From contig NZ_RAIR01000003.1 of NCBI RefSeq assembly GCF_003625485.1, forward strand, positions 62,001 to 126,000: a stretch of 64,000 nt of DNA, given 5' to 3'. Positions 1 to 7,572 of the stretch are shown piece by piece. The notes beneath the pieces were generated by a model. It saw nothing but the letters and a program-made list of their open reading frames with translations, ran no database searches and was not told where the DNA came from. Positions within the stretch are counted from its first letter, which is position 1, and the number at the start of each line of letters is the position of its first letter. Both the position numbers and the translations under genes were made by a program. This stretch comes from Butyrivibrio sp. CB08 (GTDB taxonomy: Bacteria; Bacillota; Clostridia; Lachnospirales; Lachnospiraceae).

Positions 1-1
1 G

Positions 2-223
2 GCAGGTGGATTTCTTTTGACCACATACACATCTGAAATTGCCGAGTATTACGAGGATGGTGTTGATCTTGCTATCGCCAGAACTCCAGAGGAGATGATA
101 GACAAGGCAGCATATTATCTTGAGCACGAAGATGAGAGGAAAGAGATAGCACAAAACGGGCAGAAAAAAGTATTTGAAAAGTTTGCATACACAAAAATAT
201 TGCCTGAGGTCTTGAAATTATAA
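2..223 (+). CDS. C-terminal end of a CgeB-like glycosyltransferase (partial)
   Basis: The reading frame is open to the left edge of the window, so this is the last ~73 residues of a longer protein. The visible part contains a GGFLLT segment, then an acidic EYYEDGVDL stretch, a helix resembling the 'PEEMIDKAAYYLEHEDERK' type, and an arginine/lysine-rich end. This is the usual C-terminus of the GT-B, CgeB-like glycosyltransferases (Glyco_trans_1_2) found in Firmicute flagellar and surface glycan loci, where the helix lies behind the nucleotide-sugar site. The catalytic region is outside the window, so donor and acceptor cannot be guessed. It sits immediately upstream of the flagellar genes, consistent with flagellin glycosylation but not proof of it. 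The first in-frame TTG (position 17) is internal, not a real start. Confidence 0.7.
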   Translation, partial: AGGFLLTTYTSEIAEYYEDGVDLAIARTPEEMIDKAAYYLEHEDERKEIAQNGQKKVFEKFAYTKILPEVLKL

Positions 224-260
224 AATTTTTATTAATTTTACGTTTTTTCTTATCATACTA

Positions 261-287
261 TAAAGAAAATATGACATTATCCGATAT
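261..287 (+). promoter_or_regulatory. Sigma-28 (SigD/FliA) promoter for flaG-fliD
   Basis: TAAA (261-264), exactly 15 bases, then TCCGATAT (280-287). The Gram-positive sigma-28 consensus is TAAA-N15-GCCGATAA, so the spacing is perfect and 6 of 8 bases of the -10 element match. Transcription would start near 295, giving a ~95-nt leader that contains a small hairpin (352-370, CAGATCA/TGATCTG) just before the flaG ribosome site. Confidence 0.75.
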
Positions 288-388
288 AGAGGGTAAGAAA
301 TCGTGTATAGACCTAGTCTGTACTTTATTGTTAACAGTTGTAGTTTTGCCGCAGATCAAGCCCTGATCTGACATGGAGGTAAAGGATT

Positions 389-868
389 ATGGGATTAGAA
401 GTGATTAATGGTTTTAGCCCGCTGATGCAACAGACACAGCCACAGGTTAAAACACAGATTAAGGAACAGAGCCAGTCTCAGTCAGAGATTGTGAATAGTG
501 AAGCCAGTGGAGCAATGAATACCATTGATCTTAAGGTTGAAGCGGCTGACAACTCTGCAAATTCTGGTGCGGATAGTCAGAGTGGAGCTCAGACATATTC
601 CAAGGCTCAGGAGAGGCTTGAAGCTACAGAAGAGCAGATTCAGGAAGATAATGAGAAGGTTCGCAAGGCTATCTCTGAGATGACCAAGAATGTCAAGTCC
701 AATGCTGAAGCTGTATTTGGCATACATGACAAGACAAACCGCGTCACCATCAAGATGGTTGATAAAGAGACCAAGAAGGTTATCAAGGAATTCCCACCTG
801 AGGAGACATTGGATATGATCGCCAAGGTTTGGGAGATCGCAGGACTCATGGTAGACGAGAAGAGATAA
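389..868 (+). CDS. flaG: FlaG family flagellar protein
   Basis: This 159-residue protein has a long, low-complexity, Gln/Ser-rich N-terminal half (about residues 10-75) and a conserved FlaG domain at the C-terminus (about 85-159). Diagnostic features are the helix rich in Glu/Lys followed by the motif 'FGIHDKTNRVTIKMVDKETKKVIKEFPPEE' in shortened form (FGIHDKT...IKEFPPEE), matching the FlaG family signature V-D-x-x-T-x-E-V-I-R-x-I-P-x-E. FlaG influences filament length or stability in other bacteria and is normally encoded beside fliD, as here. The start has a strong site (GGAGG at 375-379). It is the first gene of flaG-fliD-fliS-flgN under the sigma-28 promoter at 261-287. The N-terminal half is longer than in typical ~120-aa FlaG proteins. 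Confidence 0.85.
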   Translation: MGLEVINGFSPLMQQTQPQVKTQIKEQSQSQSEIVNSEASGAMNTIDLKVEAADNSANSGADSQSGAQTYSKAQERLEATEEQIQEDNEKVRKAISEMTKNVKSNAEAVFGIHDKTNRVTIKMVDKETKKVIKEFPPEETLDMIAKVWEIAGLMVDEKR

Positions 869-930
869 AACCCGAAGATGGAAACGGATTTCCATGTAAC
901 ATGCTCACGGATTGAGAAAGGAGAACGCGT

Positions 931-2475
931 ATGCCTATTAGAATTACAGGAATGAATTCAGGTCTTGATACTGAGAGTATCATAACTGCTTTAACTCAGC
1001 AGAAAAAAGACAGAGTTGATAAATTGAAAGGTGACCAGACCAAGCTCACTTGGAAGCAGGATAAGTGGAAAGAACTCAATAAGAAGGTTTCTTCATTTTA
1101 CAATGGAACACTTTCTAATATGAGATTTTCATCTGCCTACACTAAGAAGACGACATCAGCCAGCAAGGAAAGTGCTGTGTCGATCGTTACTGGTGATGCG
1201 GCAATGAATACTACACAGACACTGAACATTACTAAGCTTGCCAAGGCAGCATATTTGACAGGCCAGAAGGCATATGTTGGTGACCCTGAGGAAAATAAAA
1301 CAGCTAAGCTTGACACCACCATCGAAGAGCTGGGCATAAGCGCCGGTGATACGATTGATTTCAGGGTTGGCGGTGAAGGCTCCGACCAGAAGATATCTGT
1401 GACAATAGCGGAAGGGGATACTGTTGAGAAGATCCTTAACAAGCTGAAAAGCGCGACTACAGCTGATGGTACAAAACTCGATTTCAATTTTGACGAGAAG
1501 AACGGCAGGTTCTATGTGGCTTCTCAGAAAGAAGGCGGCCAGGTTGCTTTCCACATTGATGCTGCTACAGATGCTATGAAGAAGCTTGGACTTTCCTATG
1601 ACGGAGATTCCGAGGAGACAGCCAAGAATTATATTGCCGGATCAAGTGCAACAATAGAGCTTAATGGTGTTGAGTACACATCAGAGAATAATGTATTTGA
1701 GATAAATGGCCTTACTATTACTGCAAAAGAGGTTGCTTCCAACATTACAATTACAACCAAGCAGGACACCAGCGGAATATACGATAACATCAAGAATATG
1801 CTCAAAGAGTACAATGAGCTGATGAAAGAGATCACCACAGCTTATGGTGCAGACAAGGCCAAAAAGTACAGTATGCTCACTGACGACCAGAAAGACGAAA
1901 TGTCTGATAAGGAAGTTGAGGAGTGGGAGAAGAAGATTAAGGATGGCCTACTTAGCGGCGACGAAACTCTTGGCAAGATCAGAACAGGGCTTCGCGGCAT
2001 TGCCAACATGGGCTTTGACATCAAGTTAAAGGACGGCACTACTTCTACCTTCCATCTCAGTGATTTTGGAATTGGTACAGGAAGCTATTTTACTACCAAG
2101 GAAGAGGACAGGGAAGCACTTCATATCGATGGAGATAAGGATGATTCTTTGACCAGTGCGAATGCAGATAAGTTAAGCGCTCTGATATCTTCAGACCCTG
2201 ATGCTGTGAGCGATTTCTTTACGCAGTTTGCCAAGGAGATGTATGGTAAGCTTTCAGACATGATGAAAGGTAGTGAGTTCAAAACTTCTTTCACTATCTA
2301 CGAAGATAAGCTGATGGCATCTCAGTACAGTTCATATAACACCAAGATATCAGATGCTCAGAAAGCTCTTGAGGCAGCCCAGGACAAGCTGTACAAGAAA
2401 TTCTCTGTAATGGAGACTGCTTTAGCGAAGACTAATTCTGCTAGCGGCTCACTTTCAAGTTTCTTTGGCGGTTGA
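931..2475 (+). CDS. fliD: Flagellar filament cap protein FliD (HAP2)
   Basis: The 514-residue protein begins with the classic FliD N-terminus (ITGMNSGLDTESII), has a coiled-coil D0/D1 segment (about residues 20-110), a variable middle with beta-rich repeats, and a C-terminal FliD_C region (from about 280) with helices including YNELMKEI and a terminal coiled coil (about 450-500). FliD forms the pentameric or hexameric cap at the filament tip and folds exported flagellin there. Length is normal for the family (450-650). The start at 931 is preceded by AAAGGAGAA. It lies 62 bp after flaG and 61 bp before fliS, the standard order for Firmicute late flagellar operons. Confidence 0.93.
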   Translation: MPIRITGMNSGLDTESIITALTQQKKDRVDKLKGDQTKLTWKQDKWKELNKKVSSFYNGTLSNMRFSSAYTKKTTSASKESAVSIVTGDAAMNTTQTLNITKLAKAAYLTGQKAYVGDPEENKTAKLDTTIEELGISAGDTIDFRVGGEGSDQKISVTIAEGDTVEKILNKLKSATTADGTKLDFNFDEKNGRFYVASQKEGGQVAFHIDAATDAMKKLGLSYDGDSEETAKNYIAGSSATIELNGVEYTSENNVFEINGLTITAKEVASNITITTKQDTSGIYDNIKNMLKEYNELMKEITTAYGADKAKKYSMLTDDQKDEMSDKEVEEWEKKIKDGLLSGDETLGKIRTGLRGIANMGFDIKLKDGTTSTFHLSDFGIGTGSYFTTKEEDREALHIDGDKDDSLTSANADKLSALISSDPDAVSDFFTQFAKEMYGKLSDMMKGSEFKTSFTIYEDKLMASQYSSYNTKISDAQKALEAAQDKLYKKFSVMETALAKTNSASGSLSSFFGG

Positions 2476-2502
2476 TTGTAACTTAATTAATCATCAGAGA
2501 TT

Positions 2503-2511
2503 TGCTATAAT
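2503..2511 (+). promoter_or_regulatory. Possible extended -10 promoter before fliS
   Basis: TTGCTATAAT in the fliD-fliS gap gives a perfect TATAAT (2506-2511) preceded by TG-N, an extended -10 element. The -35 region (TTAATT at 2483-2488, 17-base spacing) is poor. It could give extra vegetative expression of the two chaperone genes. Confidence 0.35.
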
Positions 2512-2536
2512 AGAGAAAAGATTGTGAGGGAAATAT

Positions 2537-2941
2537 ATGCCAGTATTAACAGCTCAACAGAAAGCAGCATATGCTCAATACAAGAATAATAAAGTTAATG
2601 CAGCTAGTGGACCGGAACTGACGCTTATGCTTTATGATGGCACTATAAAGTTCCTGAATATTGCGAGTTTTGCAATTGAGAATAAAGACGTCCAGAAGGC
2701 TCATACCAATATCATGAAGACTGAGAAGATTATTGATTATCTAAGGAATACCCTGGATATGAAATACCCTGTTGCTCAGGACTTTGAGAACATGTACTCC
2801 TATATAGCGCGCAGACTTGTAGAGGCAAATATGTCCAAAGACAAGGAGATAGTTGATGAGATCAACGAGCATATGCACGCAATCAGGGATAACTGGGTTG
2901 AGGTAATGAAAGCTAATCATATCATGGTCAAGGAAGCATGA
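2537..2941 (+). CDS. fliS: Flagellar export chaperone FliS
   Basis: A 134-residue all-helical protein with the FliS hallmarks: an N-terminal 'A-Y-x-Q-Y-K-x-N-x-V-N' segment, ASGPELTLMLYDGTIKFL (about residues 25-42), KTEKIIDYLRNTLDM in the third helix, and a C-terminal helix with IRDNWVEVM. FliS binds the disordered C-terminus of flagellin in the cytoplasm, prevents early polymerisation and delivers it to the export gate. Length is typical (about 130). The start is preceded by GTGAGGGAAAT. The next gene overlaps its stop codon, so the two are translationally coupled. Confidence 0.93.
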   Translation: MPVLTAQQKAAYAQYKNNKVNAASGPELTLMLYDGTIKFLNIASFAIENKDVQKAHTNIMKTEKIIDYLRNTLDMKYPVAQDFENMYSYIARRLVEANMSKDKEIVDEINEHMHAIRDNWVEVMKANHIMVKEA

Positions 2942-3438
2942 TGGAATCAGGGGGCGAAATGGTTTCTGCCAGTATGGATCTTTTGGAAGAGAGCCTTGTT
3001 AAGAAAATTGAGGTCATGAAGAAAATACAGCTTGAAAATGTAAGGCAAAAAGAATTGCTGTCTGACCCGGAACATTTGCAGCTTGAGGATTTTGATAAGA
3101 CTCTTGATACAAAGGGAGAGTATATTGATGAACTTCTTAGGCTGGATGAGGGGTTCCAGAGCCTCTTTGACAGAGTAAAAGCTGATGTGGGTGATCGTAA
3201 AGACCAGTTTGCTGATCAGATAAAAAGGATGCAGGATATGATCCAGGAGATAACCGGACTTAGTGCATCGATCGAGGCCGAGGAGCACCGCAACAAGAGA
3301 CTGGCTGAGCAGTACTTTCAGATATCGAGAACTCAGATGAACCAGAGCAAGCAGTCATCAGCTGCAGCATTTAACTATTATCAGACTATGAGCAATTATA
3401 AGAATGTACCACCCCAGTTTATGGACAAGAAGAATTGA
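2938..3438 (+). CDS. FlgN/FliT-like flagellar chaperone
   Basis: A 166-residue, almost entirely helical and charged protein. The N-terminal helix, the central 'DFDKTLDTKGEYIDELLRLDEGF' type segment and the trailing Gln/Asn-rich tail are like FlgN/FliT-type export chaperones, which bind hook-associated proteins (FlgK, FlgL) or FliD. Sequence in this group is poorly conserved, so the call rests mostly on length, helix content and position directly after fliS. Its ATG overlaps the fliS stop (ATGA). A second ATG three bases later would serve as well. A strong terminator follows, so it is the last gene of the flaG-fliD-fliS unit. Confidence 0.6.
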   Translation: MMESGGEMVSASMDLLEESLVKKIEVMKKIQLENVRQKELLSDPEHLQLEDFDKTLDTKGEYIDELLRLDEGFQSLFDRVKADVGDRKDQFADQIKRMQDMIQEITGLSASIEAEEHRNKRLAEQYFQISRTQMNQSKQSSAAAFNYYQTMSNYKNVPPQFMDKKN

Positions 3439-3443
3439 ATAGC

Positions 3444-3482
3444 AGGAGCGTTTGCCATATATCGGCAGACGCTCCTTTTTTC
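3444..3482 (+). terminator. Rho-independent terminator after the flaG-fliD-fliS unit
   Basis: Arms AGGAGCGTTTGCC (3444-3456) and GGCAGACGCTCCT (3464-3476) pair with one G-U, around a 7-base loop, followed by a run of T ending near 3482. Confidence 0.88.
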
Positions 3483-3556
3483 TTTATAGTAAAATGGAAA
3501 AAACGTAAAAAAATTTCCAATTGTTCAAAAAAGTGAAAAAATATTTCGAATAAGGG

Positions 3557-3583
3557 TTAACTTAGGTTCTTTTGTGCCGATAT
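3557..3583 (+). promoter_or_regulatory. Sigma-28 promoter of the first flagellin gene
   Basis: TTAA (3557-3560), 15 bases, GCCGATAT (3576-3583): one mismatch in each element against TAAA-N15-GCCGATAA and perfect spacing. The leader is then about 105 nt, purine-rich and able to fold near the ribosome site. Confidence 0.85.
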
Positions 3584-3697
3584 TAGTATTGTAAAATAAA
3601 AACAAAAGCAGCCATGGAAGGGACTCCGCGCAAGCTGCACAAATAAAAAAGATGGAAAGGCAGCAGGGAAGCGAGCCCCTTCATGGAGGAATTAAAT

Positions 3698-4507
3698 ATG
3701 GTAGTACAACACAACGTCACAGCAATGAACGCAAACAGACAGCTTGGAATCACAACTACTAACCAGGCTAAGTCAAGTGAGAAGTTATCATCTGGCTACA
3801 AGATCAACAGAGCTGCAGATGATGCTGCAGGACTTGCAATTTCCGAGAAGATGAGACGTCAGGTAAGAGGTCTTACTCAGGCTTCCGCAAATTCTCAGGA
3901 TGGTATCTCAATGGTTCAGATAGCTGAAGGTGCCCTCAATGAAGTACACGATATGCTTCAGAGAATGAATGAGCTGGCTAACAAGGCTGCAACCGAGACT
4001 CTTACATCTGCTGATCGTGGTTACATTCAGCAGGAAGTAACTGCTCTTATAAGTGAGATTGATCGTACTGCAAATGATACCAAGTTCAATGAGCTAGCTC
4101 TTCTTAGCACTGCAACATCCTACAAGATTCAGGTTGGAGCTGATAACGGCCAGTACATTACAATTAAGTTGCAGAAGATGAATTCAACAGGCCTTAGTGT
4201 TAATGGCGTTGATGTTAGCAGTCAGGTTGGCGCAAGCTCAGGTATCGCATCTATCAAGACAGGCATCAGTTCACTTTCCAGTATGAGAGCTGATCTCGGT
4301 GCTGTTCAGAACAGACTTGAGCATACAGTTAAGAACCTTGATAACGTTGTTGAGAATACACAGGCAGCTGAGTCACAGATCCGTGATACAGATATGGCTA
4401 GAGAGATGGTTAAGTACTCTAACAACAACATCCTTGCACAGGCAGGACAGTCAATGCTTGCTCAGGCTAACCAGACTAATCAGGGAGTACTTTCTCTTCT
4501 CCAGTAA
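3698..4507 (+). CDS. Flagellin (copy 1)
   Basis: A 269-residue flagellin with the full N-terminal D0/D1 signature (MVVQHNVTAMNANRQL; LSSGYKINRAADDAAGLAIS; MRRQVRGLTQAS) and C-terminal D1/D0 (LGAVQNRLEHTVKNL; IRDTDMAREMVKYS; ILAQAGQSMLAQANQ; ends GVLSLLQ). It lacks the D2/D3 surface domains, leaving only a ~60-residue central part rich in Ser/Thr, the likely glycosylation face. The start is at 3698: an upstream in-frame ATG at 3683 is inside the ribosome site (ATGGAGGA) and would add five non-flagellin residues. It has its own sigma-28 promoter and terminator. The filament subunit is exported with FliS. It differs from the second copy at about 20 residues, mainly in the central part. Confidence 0.95.
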   Translation: MVVQHNVTAMNANRQLGITTTNQAKSSEKLSSGYKINRAADDAAGLAISEKMRRQVRGLTQASANSQDGISMVQIAEGALNEVHDMLQRMNELANKAATETLTSADRGYIQQEVTALISEIDRTANDTKFNELALLSTATSYKIQVGADNGQYITIKLQKMNSTGLSVNGVDVSSQVGASSGIASIKTGISSLSSMRADLGAVQNRLEHTVKNLDNVVENTQAAESQIRDTDMAREMVKYSNNNILAQAGQSMLAQANQTNQGVLSLLQ

Positions 4508-4529
4508 GGCTAGATTACTAAGTTTAAGC

Positions 4530-4561
4530 TTGGCGGCCTGAAAACAGGCCGCCAATTTTTT
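4530..4561 (+). terminator. Rho-independent terminator after flagellin copy 1
   Basis: A perfect 11-bp stem TTGGCGGCCTG (4530-4540) / CAGGCCGCCAA (4545-4555) with an AAAA loop, followed by six T. It separates the two flagellin genes into independent transcripts. Confidence 0.95.
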
Positions 4562-4611
4562 GAAATTAACGTCCATATAAAAAATTTATAATTTGTTAAT
4601 AAATTATAGGG

Positions 4612-4638
4612 TTAAGTTTTTAGAATTATGGACGATAA
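4612..4638 (+). promoter_or_regulatory. Sigma-28 promoter of the second flagellin gene
   Basis: TTAAGTTT beginning at 4612, then GACGATAA at 4631-4638. TTAA and the -10 element are separated by exactly 15 bases, and the TTAAGTTT stretch agrees with the extended TAAAGTTT -35 consensus. Only one base differs in the -10 element. Confidence 0.87.
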
Positions 4639-4708
4639 TATAATTGTAAAAAATAACAGAGATGGTTTGTAGGCCAGCACTACAGATCATTTCACAACAA
4701 GCAAACGA

Positions 4709-4742
4709 GCAGCAAGGATGCTGCCGTACAAATTCAAGGAGG
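4709..4742 (+). promoter_or_regulatory. Candidate CsrA-binding leader (GGA hairpin plus ribosome site)
   Basis: The flagellin leader holds a perfect 6-bp hairpin GCAGCA-AGGA-TGCTGC (4709-4724) that presents GGA in its loop. It is followed 12 bases later by the ribosome site AAGGAGG (4736-4742), which also contains GGA. Paired GGA sites, one in a hairpin loop and one at the Shine-Dalgarno, are the known architecture for CsrA repression of hag in Bacillus subtilis (released by FliW). No csrA or fliW gene lies in the window, so this is inference from the RNA only. Confidence 0.5.
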
Positions 4743-4749
4743 AATAATT

Positions 4750-5559
4750 ATGGTAGTACAACACAACGTCACAGCAATGAACGCAAACAGACAGCTTGGT
4801 ATCACAACAGGTATTCAGGCTAAGTCAAGTGAGAAGTTATCATCCGGTTACAAGATCAACAGAGCAGCAGATGATGCAGCAGGTCTTGCAATTTCCGAGA
4901 AGATGAGACGTCAGGTAAGAGGTCTTACACAGGCTTCTTCAAACGCTCAGGATGGTATCTCAATGGCTCAGACAGCTGAAGGTGCGCTGAACGAAGTTCA
5001 CGATATGCTTCAGAGAATGAATGAGCTGGCTAACAAGGCTGCAACTGAGACTCTTACATCTGCTGATCGTGGTTATATCCAGCAGGAAGTTAGTGCTCTT
5101 GTAAACGAGATTGATCGTACAGCTAACGATACTAAGTTCAATGAGCTTGGTCTTCTTAGCACAGCTACATCCTACAAGATTCAGGTTGGAGCTGATAATG
5201 GTCAGTACATCACTGTTAAGTTGCAGAAGATGACTTCAACAGGTCTTACTGTTAACGGTGTTGATGTTAGCAGCCAGGCTGGCGCAAGTTCAGGTATCGC
5301 ATCTATCAAGGCTGGTATCGATAAGCTTTCTAGCATGAGAGCTGATCTCGGTGCTGTTCAGAACAGACTTGAGCACACAGTTAAGAACCTTGACAACGTT
5401 GTTGAGAACACACAGGCAGCTGAATCACAGATCCGTGATACAGATATGGCCAAAGAGATGGTTAAGTATTCAAATAACAACATCCTTGCACAGGCTGGTC
5501 AGTCAATGCTGGCACAGGCAAACCAGACTAATCAGGGTGTTCTTTCACTCCTCGGCTAA
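4750..5559 (+). CDS. Flagellin (copy 2)
   Basis: A 269-residue flagellin aligned without gaps to copy 1: same MVVQHNVTAMNANRQL start, same ADDAAGLAIS and LGAVQNRLEHTVKNL motifs, ending GVLSLLG instead of GVLSLLQ. Differences cluster in residues ~18-22, ~57-68, ~110-120 and ~160-195, whereas both conserved ends are nearly identical even at DNA level. The short central region has the Thr/Ser-rich stretch that Maf-type transferases usually modify. The start follows AAGGAGGAATAATT. It is expressed from its own sigma-28 promoter (4612-4638), probably with CsrA-type translational control. Either copy could be the main filament subunit, or both could mix in the filament. Confidence 0.95.
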   Translation: MVVQHNVTAMNANRQLGITTGIQAKSSEKLSSGYKINRAADDAAGLAISEKMRRQVRGLTQASSNAQDGISMAQTAEGALNEVHDMLQRMNELANKAATETLTSADRGYIQQEVSALVNEIDRTANDTKFNELGLLSTATSYKIQVGADNGQYITVKLQKMTSTGLTVNGVDVSSQAGASSGIASIKAGIDKLSSMRADLGAVQNRLEHTVKNLDNVVENTQAAESQIRDTDMAKEMVKYSNNNILAQAGQSMLAQANQTNQGVLSLLG

Positions 5560-5608
5560 TAATCTTAAATTGCTGATCAAGTGGTCTTTTGCAAACATTG
5601 CAACTACC

Positions 5609-5640
5609 AAAAGAGCTCCGGGCAACCGGGGCTCTTTTTA
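5609..5640 (+). terminator. Rho-independent terminator after flagellin copy 2
   Basis: Stem AAAAGAGC-CCGG / CCGG-GGCTCTTTT with a short GCAA-type loop and a T-rich tail, ending the flagellin transcript before the licD operon promoter. Confidence 0.85.
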
Positions 5641-5669
5641 TTGATGTGGTATATCTTATAAACTATAAT
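5641..5669 (+). promoter_or_regulatory. Sigma-A promoter of the licD-AEP operon
   Basis: TTGATG (5641-5646), 17 bases, TATAAT (5664-5669): a perfect -10 element and 4 of 6 bases in the -35 element at ideal spacing. The leader to the first licD gene is short (~35 nt). Unlike the flagellin genes, this operon therefore appears to use the vegetative sigma factor. Confidence 0.75.
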
Positions 5670-5709
5670 TAGTATAGATGTTTAACGATGTTTTATTAAG
5701 GGGTTCACT

Positions 5710-7572
5710 ATGGCTGCTTTAAAGGAATTATCCTTTCCGGTCGAATATTATTGCGATGAAGTCAGAGAGGGCTTTTTTGTTTCAGAAACAATGAAACGCT
5801 ATTGGGCTGCACAATTGGTTGTCCTATCGGAGATAGATAAGATATGTAAAAAGCACAGCATTAACTGGTATGCAGACAGTGGTACACTTCTTGGCGCGGT
5901 CAGGCATGGAGGATATATTCCCTGGGATGATGATCTTGATATCGGGATGTTTAGGGAAGAGTACACTAAGTTTATTGAATGTGTGCAGGAAGAGCTTCCG
6001 GAGGGATTTATCCTGATCACGCCTAAAAGAGATACTTGCCTGGTACCCTTCGCCAGGGTTGTAAATAATGATGAACTTGGACTGGACCCGGATTTCCTTA
6101 ACAGGTTTCACGGATGTCCTTTCGCCGTAGGGGTGGATATTTTTCCTTTTGACAGGATATATAAGTCGCCAGGTAAAGAGGAAAACAGGGTTATGCGTGG
6201 AAGACGAGCATATTCCCTTATTACCGAAATACAGGAAAAAAACCTGACAGAAAAGGAGATTACAGAGCGGCTTCATCGCATACAAGATGAAAACAGTTGT
6301 GTTATTGATCCTAATAAACCCATCGCAGAATTAGTACGCCTTATTGACAGGATATCCCAGGAATGTAAAGACAAAGATGCAGATGAAATTGCAATAATGG
6401 ATGAGTGGATCAAGAATTCACGCTGCAGATACAAAAAGTCATTCTATGACAAATGGATAGAGATACCATTTGAAAACACCATGCTGAGAGCTCCTGAGAA
6501 GTATCGAGAAGTCCTAACGGCATATTATGGAAATTATTCTGAACCTGTACGAGGATCTGCGGGACATATGTATCCGGTATACAGACGTCAGGAAACCGAG
6601 ATTTTAAACAGATTTGGGAAGAATCCTACCTGTAGATATCATTTTGATAAGAATCATTTTGAACCCAAGGGAGACAGGAAGAGGTATAGGGCCGGGCAGG
6701 AAGAACTACTGGCATATTTGCACGGCTTTCATAAAAATATTGCAGATAGCATAAATAAGGGCAAGTTTGAAGACGCTGCAGCTTTTATGGAAACATGTCA
6801 GAATGCGGCGGTGACTATAGGTAATTCTCTGGAAGGCAAATATGGAGAAGGAACTGATGCTGTAAAAGCTCTTGAGCAGTATTGTGAGAAGATATATGAA
6901 GCATCTGTTAACTGGAGTAATGGCTTTGAGAAGGAACTGGACAATTCCTTAAAGCATGCAGAGTGTTGCATAGAGAAGCTTTATAATTCCTCTCAAAAGA
7001 GCATCGTTTTCCTATTGTGCAGGGCATCCTGGTGGGATTCTATAAAAGAGATATATGTCGACGCAGTTTCGGATGAAAACAATGATGTAAAGGTAATCTC
7101 GATTCCTTACAGTTATGTTGACAATTTAAAGAGTCTGACAGGATTTCATACGGATCTTAGGGAGTTTGAAAAAATATCCGAATTAGAGGGGAAAATAACT
7201 GATTTTAATGATTACAGGCTTGAATTAAAACATCCGGATATTATCGTAACCCAGTTTCCATATGATGGTTACAGTTCAGCACTGGCTATTCCGCAGCGGC
7301 TGTTTACTGAGAATTTGCTGTCTTGTACGGACAATCTAGTGTTTGTTCATTATCTTGAACCTGATTCGCCGGTTTCTACACAGGATGTTGCATATGAGGC
7401 TTTGCAGGAACTTTTGGAGCAGCCTGCTGTTTTTAATGCTGACAGGATTTTGGTAGGGAATAGGATAATTAAGGACTATTATGTAAAAAAGCTTGTAGAT
7501 ATGACTGGCAATTGTTTTGAAGATTATTGGGAAAATAAAATCTGTTTAAAGGAGACAGGATGGTATGACTGA
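5710..7572 (+). CDS. Long LicD-family transferase, tandem copy 1
   Basis: A 620-residue protein in two parts. Residues ~45-270 are a LicD domain: NWYADSGTLLGAVRHGG followed by the acidic metal site IPWDDDLDIGMF and the EYTKF helix, which in LicD proteins transfers phosphocholine or a related CMP/CDP-activated phospho- or phosphono-group to a sugar. Residues ~425-615 (ASWWDSIKEIY ... HPDIIVTQFPYDGYSS ... LVFVHYLEPD) look like the N-terminal half of Lachnospiraceae CDP-glycerol glycerophosphotransferases, without their catalytic C-terminal half. The start at 5710 follows AAGGGG. It heads a five-gene unit (three licD, AEP transaminase, PntC-like), which suggests that it transfers aminoethylphosphonate. 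The substrate is inferred from neighbours only. Confidence 0.8.
   Translation: MAALKELSFPVEYYCDEVREGFFVSETMKRYWAAQLVVLSEIDKICKKHSINWYADSGTLLGAVRHGGYIPWDDDLDIGMFREEYTKFIECVQEELPEGFILITPKRDTCLVPFARVVNNDELGLDPDFLNRFHGCPFAVGVDIFPFDRIYKSPGKEENRVMRGRRAYSLITEIQEKNLTEKEITERLHRIQDENSCVIDPNKPIAELVRLIDRISQECKDKDADEIAIMDEWIKNSRCRYKKSFYDKWIEIPFENTMLRAPEKYREVLTAYYGNYSEPVRGSAGHMYPVYRRQETEILNRFGKNPTCRYHFDKNHFEPKGDRKRYRAGQEELLAYLHGFHKNIADSINKGKFEDAAAFMETCQNAAVTIGNSLEGKYGEGTDAVKALEQYCEKIYEASVNWSNGFEKELDNSLKHAECCIEKLYNSSQKSIVFLLCRASWWDSIKEIYVDAVSDENNDVKVISIPYSYVDNLKSLTGFHTDLREFEKISELEGKITDFNDYRLELKHPDIIVTQFPYDGYSSALAIPQRLFTENLLSCTDNLVFVHYLEPDSPVSTQDVAYEALQELLEQPAVFNADRILVGNRIIKDYYVKKLVDMTGNCFEDYWENKICLKETGWYD

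Noticed and set aside
482..895. Long minus-strand open frames inside flaG, fliD, licD and other genes
   Set aside because: They lie antisense to clearly recognisable proteins, have no ribosome sites and no family resemblance.
3683..3697. Flagellin copy 1 starting at 3683
   Set aside because: These codons are the ribosome site itself (ATGGAGGA). The conserved flagellin N-terminus begins at 3698, as in copy 2.
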